Source: CAZXWK01 sp964644675
GTDB taxonomy: Bacteria; Actinomycetota; Coriobacteriia; Anaerosomatales; JAAXUF01
Length of the DNA stretch: 64,000 nucleotides
NCBI GenBank assembly: GCA_964644675.1
Contig: CAZXWK010000003.1
Span: forward strand, 35,121 to 99,120
Reading direction: 5' to 3'
The position numbers and the translations under genes were made by a program. The notes under the pieces were generated by a model. The model searched no databases. It was not told the origin of the DNA and saw only the letters and a program-made list of their open reading frames with translations. Positions 40,392 through 49,748 of this stretch are shown piece by piece (position 1 is the stretch's first letter; every line of letters starts with the position of its first letter).

Positions 40392-41729
40392 CTACGAGAG
40401 GTTCGTACCCGACAACCGCCCCGCAAGGAACCACGTCTGCGCCTCTTCGATGTCCACGTCCACGATCCGGCCCTCGAAGTCCGAAGCGCAAGTTCCCGGT
40501 GGCAGCGGCGCATGCACGACCTTGTTCGTGGGGGTACGGCCCGAGAGCATGCTCTCGTCTCGGCGGCTTACGCCCTCGATGAGGACGGGTTGCGTCGTGC
40601 CCGCGTACGAGGCGTTGTTCGCGAGCGCCGAGGCCTGCACGATCTCGACGAGGCGGTCGAAGCGCTCCTGGGACACGTCGCGCGGGACCTGGCCCGGCAG
40701 CTTGGCTGCGGGGGTCTCGGCGCGGGGCGAGTAGATGAAGGTGAACGCCTGGTCGTAGCCCACCGCGCGGGCCACGTCGAGGGTCCGCTCGAAGTCTTCG
40801 TCGGTCTCGCCCGGGAAGCCGACGATGACGTCGGTGGACACGGCGATGCCCGGCACGGCGGCGCGGATGCGGGTGACGAGGTCGAGATAGCTCTCCCGCG
40901 TGTAGTGTCGGTTCATGGCCCGCAGCACGTCGTCGGAGCCGGACTGGACGGGCAGGTGGAGGTAGGGCATCACCGCGTCGACCTCGGCCAGGGCGGCGAT
41001 GGTCTCCTCCGAGAGGTCCTTGGGGTGGCTCGTGGCGAAGCGGATGCGCGCGACGCCGGTCTCGGCGACGGCCCGGAGCACCTCTGCGAAGCGCGGTTCG
41101 CCGTAGAGGTCGCGGCCGTAGCTGTTCACGTTCTGTCCCAGGAGCGTCACCTCGAGCACTCCGTCGGCAACGAGCGAGGTCACCTCGCTCACGATGTCCT
41201 CGATGGGACGCGACTTCTCGCGCCCGCGGACGTAGGGCACGACGCAGTAGCTGCAGAAGTTGTCGCAGCCGACGGTGATGGGGACCCACGCGTGCCACGG
41301 GTGCTCGCGCTCCGACGGAAGATCGCTGGTGAAGTCGGTCGTCTCGGCGAGAATCTCGACCTGAGGTCGACGCTGACGGTGGGCGGACTCGAGCAGCGCC
41401 GGCAAGTGCGCGACGTTGTGGGTGCCGAAGACGACGTCGAGGTGCGGGATCTGAGCGAGGAGCTTCTCGCCGTCGCGCTGCCCGATGCACCCGCCTACGG
41501 CGATGAGCTGGCCCGGACGGCCCGCCTTGACGCTCTTGAGGGATCTGGCCTGTCCGCGCAGCCGCTCGTCGGCGTTCTCTCGCACGCAGCACGTCATGAA
41601 CACGACGACGTCGGCGTCTTCGGCCTCCTCCACGGGGCGCATCCCCTGCGCCGAGAGCAGCCCGGCGACGCGCTCCGAGTCGTGCTTGTTCATCTGGCAC
41701 CCGAAGGTGCGAATCAGGAAGGTCTCCAT
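40392..41729 (-). CDS. miaB: tRNA-2-methylthio-N6-dimethylallyladenosine synthase
   Basis: Radical SAM methylthiotransferase of 445 residues acting on the A37 made by MiaA. The UPF0004 domain (FLIRTFGCQMNKHDSE, MTCCVRENADERLRGQ, VGGCIGQRDG) carries three cluster cysteines; the radical SAM triad is GCDNFCSYCVVPY; a C-terminal TRAM domain follows. The ATG at 41729 was chosen because METFLIRTFGCQMN is the family start; no clear ribosome site is seen. Confidence 0.95.
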   Translation of the reverse strand: METFLIRTFGCQMNKHDSERVAGLLSAQGMRPVEEAEDADVVVFMTCCVRENADERLRGQARSLKSVKAGRPGQLIAVGGCIGQRDGEKLLAQIPHLDVVFGTHNVAHLPALLESAHRQRRPQVEILAETTDFTSDLPSEREHPWHAWVPITVGCDNFCSYCVVPYVRGREKSRPIEDIVSEVTSLVADGVLEVTLLGQNVNSYGRDLYGEPRFAEVLRAVAETGVARIRFATSHPKDLSEETIAALAEVDAVMPYLHLPVQSGSDDVLRAMNRHYTRESYLDLVTRIRAAVPGIAVSTDVIVGFPGETDEDFERTLDVARAVGYDQAFTFIYSPRAETPAAKLPGQVPRDVSQERFDRLVEIVQASALANNASYAGTTQPVLIEGVSRRDESMLSGRTPTNKVVHAPLPPGTCASDFEGRIVDVDIEEAQTWFLAGRLSGTNLS

Positions 41730-41763
41730 AGCGCAGGCGAGTGTAGCATGCGGCGTGCCGCGG

Positions 41764-42582
41764 CTAGAGCGCCGCTCCCGCACGCAGGAAGGCCTCGACG
41801 TGGCGCTCCGGGATCTCGACCGTGCCGAGCGACGGGTTCGGTGCCTCGTGGCCGTGGAAGTCCGTCCCTCCGGTCACGAGCAGGCCCCGCTCCTCGGAGA
41901 GCGACGCGAACCGCTCGCGCTGCTCCGGCGTGTGGTCGGCGTGGTACGCCTCGATGCCGAGAAGCCCAGCCTCCACCAGCGGGTCGATGAGGTGCTCGGA
42001 TCGCGAGACACCAGGGTGTGCGAGTACGGGAATCGCGCCGAACTCGCGGACCATGCGCACGACGGCCTGAGGGGACTGGCTGTCTTTGGCGACGTAGAAC
42101 GGGCGCTCCCTTCCGATGAGACGCGCGAAGGCGTCAGACGTGCTCTCAGCGGCTCCTGAGGCCACCAGGGCGCGCGCGACGTGGCTCCTGCCGACGGCCC
42201 CACCTCCCGAGAGCTCGAGGACGTCGCCAAGTGAGATGTCGTATCCGGCTTCAGCGAGGAGGGCGACGATCCGTTCGGCCCGAGCGAGCCGGGCTTCCCG
42301 AAGGGCTGCGAGGTGATCGAGGAGGCCGGGTGCGCCGGGGTCCACGAAGTACGCGAGGATGTGGACGTCTCCAGACTCCGTGGCCGAGGAGAGCTCGACC
42401 GCGGTCACCAGCGTGATGTCGAGGCGACGCGCGTGGGCAGCCGCTTCTCCGAGGCCCGCGACCGAATCGTGGTCGGCGACCGCGAGTACGTCGACGTTGC
42501 GTGAAGCGGCAAGTTCGACCAGTTCGCGCGGGGTGAGGGTGCCGTCGGAGGCCGTTGAGTGGACGTGCAGGTCGGCCTTCAT
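41764..42582 (-). CDS. PHP-domain phosphoesterase (TrpH/RNase AM-like)
   Basis: Metal-dependent phosphoesterase of 272 residues with PHP motifs DLHVHSTASDG, VLAVADHDS, IPVLAHPGVS and GGTDFHG. The family includes 5'-3' exoribonuclease/3',5'-bisphosphate phosphatases that degrade short RNA. Location among RNA-processing genes (rny, miaB, rnj) fits. Its ATG is 12 bp after the spoVS stop. Confidence 0.88.
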   Translation of the reverse strand: MKADLHVHSTASDGTLTPRELVELAASRNVDVLAVADHDSVAGLGEAAAHARRLDITLVTAVELSSATESGDVHILAYFVDPGAPGLLDHLAALREARLARAERIVALLAEAGYDISLGDVLELSGGGAVGRSHVARALVASGAAESTSDAFARLIGRERPFYVAKDSQSPQAVVRMVREFGAIPVLAHPGVSRSEHLIDPLVEAGLLGIEAYHADHTPEQRERFASLSEERGLLVTGGTDFHGHEAPNPSLGTVEIPERHVEAFLRAGAAL

Positions 42583-42594
42583 GGCGACTCGAAC

Positions 42595-42867
42595 CTAGCG
42601 GTGCATGTCCCGCGGCTCGACGAGCAGGCGAATCGCAGTGCGCTCCTCGCCGTTGATCTCGATGTCCGCGAACGCCGGGATGCACGTGAGCTCGATGCCC
42701 GAGGGAGCGATGAAGCCGCGCGCGATGGCGATCGCCTTGACGGCCTGGTTGAGGGCACCGGCTCCGACCGTCTGGATCTCGGCAGAGCCCTGCTCACGCA
42801 CGATTCCGGCGAGCGCGCCGGCGACGGAGTTCGGATTCGACTTGCTCGAGACCTTGAGGACTTCCAC
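42595..42867 (-). CDS. spoVS: Stage V sporulation protein S homologue
   Basis: Alba-fold small protein of 90 residues: EVLKVSSKSNPNSVAGALAG, VGAGALNQAVKAIAIARGF and EINGEERTAIRLLVEPR are near-diagnostic for SpoVS. In Bacillus it affects spore coat and division; in many non-sporulating bacteria its role is unknown. Start GTG after GGGGGAGAAGT. In Firmicutes spoVS also lies downstream of rny, so the neighbourhood is conserved apart from the inserted GHKL ATPase gene. Confidence 0.95.
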   Translation of the reverse strand: MEVLKVSSKSNPNSVAGALAGIVREQGSAEIQTVGAGALNQAVKAIAIARGFIAPSGIELTCIPAFADIEINGEERTAIRLLVEPRDMHR

Positions 42868-42970
42868 TTCTCCCCCTGATGTATGCCTGGTGTCGGCCGC
42901 GCGGGTGCGGCTGCTGCGTGTGTGTCGCGTTCGTTGCTGTGACGTTTGTCTGCGATGGAGCGTGCCGTTC

Positions 42971-43000
42971 AGTATAGCGTGGCGAAGCTGGGTTCGTCAG
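42971..43000 (-). promoter_or_regulatory. Candidate promoter for spoVS
   Basis: CTGACG and TATACT separated by 18 bp on the - strand, about 105 bp before the spoVS GTG. The -35 overlaps the stop codon of the GHKL ATPase gene. This would give spoVS its own transcript. Confidence 0.5.
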
Positions 43001-44076
43001 TCCTCTTTCTCGACCTCGAAACGCACGCGGATGTCGTCCTTCCCCACCGTGATCCTCGGCTCGCACTTCAGGTGCAGGTAGTAGCGCTCCGCGAGGGCGT
43101 CGAACGCGCTCTCGAGTTCCTCCCGGAAGGCCGCGAGGTCGCTGTGGTGGATCTTGAGCCCGCGGCGGTCGCGGTAGATGTCGGGGCCTGCCGGGGCGGG
43201 CGAGGACTGGTTCTCCCCCGCCACGACGGACAGGACGGGCCGCAGGGGCTGGTACTCGCCCGCGAGCACCCGGTGCGCGCTCCGCTCCGAGACGGGCATG
43301 CCGAGCGACTCGGCGATCTCGACGAGCTCGGCGGCGTCGGACGCGGCCGCCGGACGCTGCCAGCAGGGCATCCGCTCGATGTCGTCGCAGAACAGGAGCT
43401 CCGAACGGTCGAGCTCGGCGCGCGCGACCGCCGACATGGTCGCGAGGACCTCGGTCGGCGTGCCCGCGTAGATCTCGACGCCGGGGTGCTCCACGGCGAA
43501 CTCGACGACGCGTCGCACGATGTTGTGAGGGCCTCGGGCGACGCGCAGCAGCCCTTGCTCATCGCGTTCGACGACCGGCCAGGTGGACTGGTCGGCCCGC
43601 TCGGGCAGAGCGGTGGTGTCGGTCACCACGAGCAGGGCGGTCCCCTTGTGGAGCGCCGAGCTCGTCACGCGGGCCTCGGCCGCGTTGCTGCGGATCGAGA
43701 AGAGAGCCATTCCTCGACCGTGCACGCCCCACTGGTCCATGACCATCGTGTCGAGCTTGCTCGTGACGCGGGGCTCGAAGATGCGCTCCTGCATGGCGGC
43801 GGGCACGCCGACACCGTCGTCCACGAGTGCGAACGTGCGGCGGTCGCCTTCTCGGCTGTTCGCGAAGAAGAGCCGGTTGGCGTGCGCGTCGCGCGAGTTG
43901 CGCAGGAGCTCGACGACGATGTCTTCGGCGCTACGGATGTCGTGCTTGGCCTGGCGGCGTTCGGCCTCGGAGACCTTGAGGCGGACGTAGCCTTCGCCGA
44001 GGTTCTCCTCGACCTTGAGGAAGGTGTCGCCCGAGACGGACGACACGAAGCTGAGCAGATCGTCTGTGGGAGTCAT
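42997..44076 (-). CDS. Stand-alone GHKL-type ATPase domain protein, unknown role
   Basis: Protein of 359 residues whose first 170 residues form an Hsp90/histidine-kinase/MutL-like ATPase: N-box VVELLRNSRDAHA (55-67), G1 box VDDGVGVP (85-92) and G2 box VHGRGMALFSIRS (118-130). No receiver, HisKA phosphoacceptor, HAMP or membrane segment is present, and the C-terminal 180 residues match nothing I recognise. It sits between rny and spoVS, 124 bp from rny with a hairpin between. It is not a typical sensor kinase; an Hsp90-like or MutL-like conformational ATPase is inferred. Confidence 0.8.
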   Translation of the reverse strand: MTPTDDLLSFVSSVSGDTFLKVEENLGEGYVRLKVSEAERRQAKHDIRSAEDIVVELLRNSRDAHANRLFFANSREGDRRTFALVDDGVGVPAAMQERIFEPRVTSKLDTMVMDQWGVHGRGMALFSIRSNAAEARVTSSALHKGTALLVVTDTTALPERADQSTWPVVERDEQGLLRVARGPHNIVRRVVEFAVEHPGVEIYAGTPTEVLATMSAVARAELDRSELLFCDDIERMPCWQRPAAASDAAELVEIAESLGMPVSERSAHRVLAGEYQPLRPVLSVVAGENQSSPAPAGPDIYRDRRGLKIHHSDLAAFREELESAFDALAERYYLHLKCEPRITVGKDDIRVRFEVEKED

Positions 44077-44125
44077 GGGTGACAGTCTACAGGTCGGGCG
44101 GCAGGTTCGGGAGCCGGAGAACGCA

Positions 44126-44155
44126 GAACGGACCGCCTGTTGAGGCGGTCCGTTC
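44126..44155 (-). terminator. Strong hairpin after rny, likely terminator
   Basis: GAACGGACCGCC and GGCGGTCCGTTC form a perfect 12-bp stem with a 6-base loop, 46 bp after the rny stop. On the - strand the following sequence is TGCGTTCTCC, so the T tract is weak. It separates rny from the GHKL ATPase gene. Confidence 0.55.
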
Positions 44156-44200
44156 GCTTGGCTGGTAGCCGGTCATAGTGTAGCGCGGCCCGCGGGACGT

Positions 44201-45736
44201 CTACTTCGCGTAATCGACCGCGCGGCTCTCGCGGATGACCATGACCTTGATCTGTCCGGGGTACTCGAGCTCGTCCTCGATCTGCTTCGCGATGTCGCGG
44301 GCGAGCACCGTCGCGTCGGCGTCGCTGATCTGCTCGGGCTTGACCATCACGCGGATCTCGCGGCCGGCCTGCATCGCGTACGTCTTCTCGACGCCCTTGT
44401 GCGAGTTGGCGACGGCCTCGAGCTTCTCGAGCCGTTTGATGTAGCTCTCGAGCGTCTCACGGCGGGCGCCGGGACGACCGGCCGAGATGGCGTCCGCCGC
44501 CTGCACCAGTACCGCCTCGACGGTGTTGGGCTCGACGTCGGCGTGGTGCGCCTCGATCGCGTGGACCACTGCGGGCGGCTCGTTCATGCGACGGGCGAGG
44601 TCGGCGCCGATGACCGCGTGCGGGCCCTCGATCTCGTGGTCGATGGCCTTGCCCAGGTCGTGCAGCAGTCCGGCACGCTTGGCGAGCTGGACGTCGACGC
44701 CGAGCTCCGAGGCCATCACGCCGGCCAGGTAGCTGACCTCGAGAGAGTGCTTAAGCACGTTCTGGCCATAGCTCGTGCGGAACTTCAGGCGGCCGAGGGT
44801 GCGGATGATCTCCGGGTGCAGTCCGTGGATACCGCTGTCGAACGCCGCCTGCTCGCCCGCCTCGTGGACCTGCTGGTTCACGAGCGTCTGCGCCTTGTTG
44901 TAGAGCTCCTCGATGCGAGCGGGGTGGATGCGCCCGTCGGCGATCGCGGTCTCGAGCGTGATACGGCCGATCTCGCGGCGCACCGGGTCGAAGCTCGAGA
45001 GGATGACGGCCTCGGGGGTGTCGTCGATGATGAGGTTGATGCCGGTCATCTGCTCGAAGGCGCGGATGTTGCGACCTTCTCGGCCGATGATGCGGCCCTT
45101 CATGTCGTCGCTGGGGATGTGCACGACCGAGACGGTCGACTCGGCGGTGTGGTCCGCGGCGACGCGCTGGATGGCGATGCCCACGATGTTGCGGGCACGC
45201 TTGTCGGCCTCCTCGCGAGCGCGGGTCTCCGCCTCGCGGATGACGGCCGCCGCTTCCTTCTTCACGTCGTCCTGGATGCGGTTGATCAGCTCGGCGCGTG
45301 CCTGGTCGGCGGTCATGCCCGCGACGCGCTCGAGGCGGTCGCGCTCCTCGGCGATGGCCTCTTCGAGGTCCTTCTCGGCCTTGGCGATCTGGCCCTGCTG
45401 CGAGGAGAGCTGGTGCTCCCGCTTGTCGAGCGACTCGGCACGGCGATCGATCGAGGCTTCGCGCTCGGCGAGTCGAGACTCGAGCGCGGTGATCTCCTTG
45501 CGGCGTTCCTTGTTCTCGGCCTCAGCTTCCTGCTTGAGCTTGAAGATCTGGTCCTTCGCCTCGAGCAGGGCTTCCTTCTTGAGCGTCTCGGCCTGCTTCG
45601 TCGCATCCTTGACCGTGCGTTCAGCCTCTTCGGCGGCGCGCGCGGTACGGTCCTTCATCAGGAAGCGGTTGATCGCATAGCCGAGGGCGAGGCCGATGAT
45701 CAGTGCCACGAGTCCGGCAACGATGCTCGTCGACAT
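44201..45736 (-). CDS. rny: Ribonuclease Y
   Basis: Membrane-anchored endoribonuclease that initiates mRNA decay, 511 residues. N-terminal transmembrane helix (VAGLVALIIGLALGYAINRF), long coiled coil (about 35-190), KH domain (IPSDDMKGRIIGREGRNIRAF) and HD domain (HDLGKAIDHEIEGPHAVIG). The ATG at 45736 has the near-perfect site GGAAGGAGGGCG. Coexists with RNase J at 56-58 kb. Confidence 0.96.
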   Translation of the reverse strand: MSTSIVAGLVALIIGLALGYAINRFLMKDRTARAAEEAERTVKDATKQAETLKKEALLEAKDQIFKLKQEAEAENKERRKEITALESRLAEREASIDRRAESLDKREHQLSSQQGQIAKAEKDLEEAIAEERDRLERVAGMTADQARAELINRIQDDVKKEAAAVIREAETRAREEADKRARNIVGIAIQRVAADHTAESTVSVVHIPSDDMKGRIIGREGRNIRAFEQMTGINLIIDDTPEAVILSSFDPVRREIGRITLETAIADGRIHPARIEELYNKAQTLVNQQVHEAGEQAAFDSGIHGLHPEIIRTLGRLKFRTSYGQNVLKHSLEVSYLAGVMASELGVDVQLAKRAGLLHDLGKAIDHEIEGPHAVIGADLARRMNEPPAVVHAIEAHHADVEPNTVEAVLVQAADAISAGRPGARRETLESYIKRLEKLEAVANSHKGVEKTYAMQAGREIRVMVKPEQISDADATVLARDIAKQIEDELEYPGQIKVMVIRESRAVDYAK

Positions 45737-46091
45737 ACGCCCTCCTTCCACGTGTCAGCAGTTCGCGTCATCAGTCATCGGCGATCGCCGCGAGAGGTGT
45801 CCCCGTAACGCAGAAACCGGACGCGGCGGCGCGTCCGGCATCGTGATCGTGCTCAGCAACGGTGCACAGGAACCTCTGTATATGCGAGTGACGACCCCAC
45901 GGGCCGCCTATCGATAAGACACTGTGCGCTGCTGCATAAACGAACCGCCGAGAACCCACGTCGTGCGTAAGCCGGCGGGTGATCTTGATGCCTGGCTGCA
46001 TCCTATCCCGCGCACAGGTGTTCGGTCAAGGAAGCTGAAGCCCTCGTTGACCGGCGGGCAAGCGAGTTTCCGCAGGTGGCGCGGCGTGTCC
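45737..46091. other. 355-bp intergenic region between recX and rny
   Basis: Holds the hairpin listed separately, a relatively AT-rich patch around 45870-45950 (GTATATGC, ATCGATAAG, GCATAAACG) that probably contains the rny promoter, and CGCACAGGTGTTCG (46011-46024), one base from a LexA box. No open reading frame with a ribosome site and no structured RNA family I recognise. Confidence 0.45.
45817..45838 (-). terminator. Intrinsic terminator downstream of recX
   Basis: CCGGACGCG and CGCGTCCGG pair perfectly (9 bp) over a 4-base loop; on the - strand the stem is followed by TTTCTGCGTT. It would end the recA-recX transcript ahead of rny. Confidence 0.55.
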
Positions 46092-46724
46092 CTAGGGCTC
46101 GTCGGTCTCGAGGGCGTCTGCCGTCGCGTCGACGGCCGTCAGCGCTGTTCGAAGTTCGAATCCGCGCGAGCACAGCCTGCGGACCAGCCGCTCGCGGCCC
46201 GCGCGATCGTGGGCCGTGCGGCCGCGCAGCGCCGCGCGCGCGAGCTCGACCTCGGAGCGCCCGTCGAGGGCATCGGCGATCGCGGCCTGGGCGACGGCCT
46301 CGTCGACTCCCTTCTCGGCGAGCTCGCGGGCGACTCGGCGGGGGCCGTATCCGGCGCCGAGTCGCGTGCGCGCCCAAGAGCCTGCGAAACGCGCGTCGTC
46401 CACGAGCTCGACGTCGGCGTAGCGGTCGACGACCTCGCGCACGACCGCGGGCGGGTAGCCGGTCTCCGCGAGCTTGCGAGCGAGCTCGGAGACCGAGCGC
46501 TCACGGTACCCGAGGAGCAGCAGGGCCCGCTCCTTGGCGAGCGGCAGCTCGACCTCGGCGAGCGCGGTCTCGAGGTCGTCGCGCTGCACATCGGCGCCGA
46601 CCTCGAGCGACAGCGCCTTCACGGCCGCCGCCGAGGTGAGTCGCGGCTCGAGGCCGTCGTCGAGACAGAGCCGCCGGGCCTTGGCGCCCGGCCCGGCGGT
46701 CTCTATGCGGACGATGGCGGCCAC
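46092..46724 (-). CDS. recX: Regulatory protein RecX
   Basis: Modulator of RecA filaments, 210 residues, built of three-helix repeats: ALLLLGYRERSVSELARKLA, VVDRYADVELVDDARFAGSWART and YGPRRVARELAEKGVDEAVA are typical. Starts with GTG 9 bp after recA; no clear ribosome site, consistent with coupling to recA translation. The N-terminus (about 1-55) is longer than in E. coli. Confidence 0.9.
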   Translation of the reverse strand: MAAIVRIETAGPGAKARRLCLDDGLEPRLTSAAAVKALSLEVGADVQRDDLETALAEVELPLAKERALLLLGYRERSVSELARKLAETGYPPAVVREVVDRYADVELVDDARFAGSWARTRLGAGYGPRRVARELAEKGVDEAVAQAAIADALDGRSEVELARAALRGRTAHDRAGRERLVRRLCSRGFELRTALTAVDATADALETDEP

Positions 46725-46733
46725 GGGCCCGGG

Positions 46734-47807
<1,074 letters not shown>

Positions 47808-47857
47808 GCCTCACTCGCTCCAATCCGGATGACGGAAGACCCCTGGGGGCGTATCCG

Positions 47858-47886
47858 ACCCTACACGAACAGGTGTTCGATGTCAA
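47858..47886 (-). promoter_or_regulatory. recA promoter with LexA box in spacer
   Basis: On the - strand TTGACA (perfect -35) and TAGGGT (-10) are separated by 17 bp; the spacer contains CGAACACCTGTTCG (47866-47879), a perfect LexA palindrome. Start codon is 50 bp downstream. This is the clearest promoter in the window. Confidence 0.85.
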
Positions 47887-47927
47887 CGCGCTTCCCCGTC
47901 GCAGGCGTCCCGCGCCGCGCCGCGGTG

Positions 47928-48497
47928 CTAGCCGAGAAGCGGCAGCTCAGCGATGGTGCGGTACGTGGGTCCCGTCCGGGTCAGCGTGCTCTCGAACACC
48001 GTAGCCGACGGGACTGACATGACCTGCGGTCCCGCCGAGACGACCGCATCGGCCTCGGCCACGGCACCGGCGTCGAGCCGCCTCGGTCGTCGTGCACGCA
48101 CGAGGGTGACGTGCGGCTTGAACGGGCGTCCGCCCGTCTCGGCGTCGCACCAGCTCGTCGACTCTGCCACGGCGCGGGCCAGGTCCGAGAGGTCGCGGTC
48201 CTCGGCGAACGTGGCCCAGAGCATCGTCGAGCGGCGAAGGTTGGGGACGGCGCGAATGCCGGTAGGTTCGAGTGAGAGCGGCCCGTAGCCGCACAGCGCC
48301 GAGCGCACGTCGTCCACGAGCCGGTCTGCGTCGCGCTCGTCCACGCTGCCGCAGAAGCGCAGCGTGACGTGCAGGTTGTGTGGTGCCACCCACTTCTCGC
48401 CACGCCAGGAGGGGTCGTGGTCGCGCAGCGATTCGCACGCGGCGACGAGCGTGTCCCGCACCTCGTCGGAGAGCCCGATGCCGACGAAGCAGCGCAC
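47928..48497 (-). CDS. thpR: RNA 2',3'-cyclic phosphodiesterase (ThpR/LigT)
   Basis: 2H-family phosphoesterase of 189 residues hydrolysing 2',3'-cyclic phosphate RNA ends. The two HxTx motifs are HVTLRF and HVTLVRA. The opening RCFVGIGLSDEVRDTL is typical. GTG start 2 bp after the cinA stop. Confidence 0.92.
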   Translation of the reverse strand: MRCFVGIGLSDEVRDTLVAACESLRDHDPSWRGEKWVAPHNLHVTLRFCGSVDERDADRLVDDVRSALCGYGPLSLEPTGIRAVPNLRRSTMLWATFAEDRDLSDLARAVAESTSWCDAETGGRPFKPHVTLVRARRPRRLDAGAVAEADAVVSAGPQVMSVPSATVFESTLTRTGPTYRTIAELPLLG

Positions 48498-48499
48498 GG

Positions 48500-49738
48500 C
48501 TACCGGCCGCGCCCTGAGGCGCCGAGGACTTCTCGGCGGAGCAGATCGAGCGCGAGCGCGGTCGAACGCGCCCGTACGGCGTAGCGCGTGGCGCCCGTCA
48601 TGGTGCGCGACGTCGCCGACGTCCCCGAGTCAGAAGCCACCGCGAACCAGACGAGTCCCACGGGCTTCTCGGCGGTCCCTCCGCCGGGTCCGGCGATCCC
48701 GGTGGTGGCGATGGCGAGGTCGGCGCCGAACCGCGAGCGGGCACCCTCGGCCATCGCGCGGGCGCATTCCTCGCTCACGGCTCCGTACTGCGCGAGCAGG
48801 CCCGCCGGCACGTCCAGGAGATCCATCTTCGCCGAGTTGGCGTACGCGACGACCCCGCCGAGAAACGCGTCGGAGGACCCCGGGACGTCCGTGATGGCCG
48901 CGGCGACCATGCCGCCCGTGCACGACTCGGCGGTGGCGAGGGTGACACCGCGGGCGGCCGACTCGCGGACGAGCACCTGCGCCAGTGTCGAGCCGTCGGT
49001 CGAGTAGGCCGCCTCGCCGATCTCGCTCGCGACGGCGACCGCGGCCTCGCGCAGCACCTGGGGACCGGCGCCCTCGTCGAGCAGGACCGCCTTCGCGTCC
49101 CCCGGTGCCGCCAGCACCGTGAGCGCGATGCCGTCGAACGTCTCCAGGGCTCGCTGCGCCGCGAGCTGAACGTCGCTTTCCGGGCGACCGACGACGCCGA
49201 TCTCGATCGCGGCGGCGCGTACGGGCTCGAAGCGCTCGAGGAAGCGTGCGAGCATGGGCCGCATCTCGCGCGGCGGTCCGGGCAGCAGCAGGAGCGAGCC
49301 TGCGGGAGTCGGCACCACCTGACCGGCGGCGGTGCCGTTGCGAGGCTCGAGGACCTCCGCGCCGTCGATGACGAGTGCCTGCGACAGGATGTGCTCGGCG
49401 GCGCCCGCGTGCGTGTGGCGTGCGACGAAGGGCCGCAGGAACGTCTCGAGATCGGGGTCGGGTGAAAGCGTGCGTCCCAGGGCCGCGGCAGCCGCGTCTC
49501 GCGTCACGTCGTCGTGGGTGGGGCCGAGGCCGCCGGTGCACACCACGAGGTCGTGTGAAGCACACAGACGCGCGAGGACCGCGGCAAGCGCCGACTCGTC
49601 GTCGCCGACGCTCGTGGCCTCGGCGATCCGGAAGCCGTAGCGCTGCAGGTCGCGTGCGACCTCGGCGGTGTTGGTGTCGACTCGGAGCCCCTCGACGAGT
49701 TCGGAGCCGATCGTGACGATGGCGGCGGTGCCGGGCAC
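48500..49738 (-). CDS. cinA: CinA-family nicotinamide-nucleotide amidohydrolase / damage-inducible protein
   Basis: Two-domain protein of 412 residues. The N-terminal MoCF-like domain (AAIVTIGSELVEGLRVDTN, TGGLGPTHDDVTRDA, PGPPREMRPML) acts on ADP-ribose-type pyrophosphates in homologues; the C-terminal domain (ATAESCTGGMVAAAITDVPG, GIAGPGGGTAEKPVGLVW) is an NMN deamidase. Classic position upstream of recA. Confidence 0.95.
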   Translation of the reverse strand: MPGTAAIVTIGSELVEGLRVDTNTAEVARDLQRYGFRIAEATSVGDDESALAAVLARLCASHDLVVCTGGLGPTHDDVTRDAAAAALGRTLSPDPDLETFLRPFVARHTHAGAAEHILSQALVIDGAEVLEPRNGTAAGQVVPTPAGSLLLLPGPPREMRPMLARFLERFEPVRAAAIEIGVVGRPESDVQLAAQRALETFDGIALTVLAAPGDAKAVLLDEGAGPQVLREAAVAVASEIGEAAYSTDGSTLAQVLVRESAARGVTLATAESCTGGMVAAAITDVPGSSDAFLGGVVAYANSAKMDLLDVPAGLLAQYGAVSEECARAMAEGARSRFGADLAIATTGIAGPGGGTAEKPVGLVWFAVASDSGTSATSRTMTGATRYAVRARSTALALDLLRREVLGASGRGR

Positions 49739-49748
49739 GAGCGCTCCC

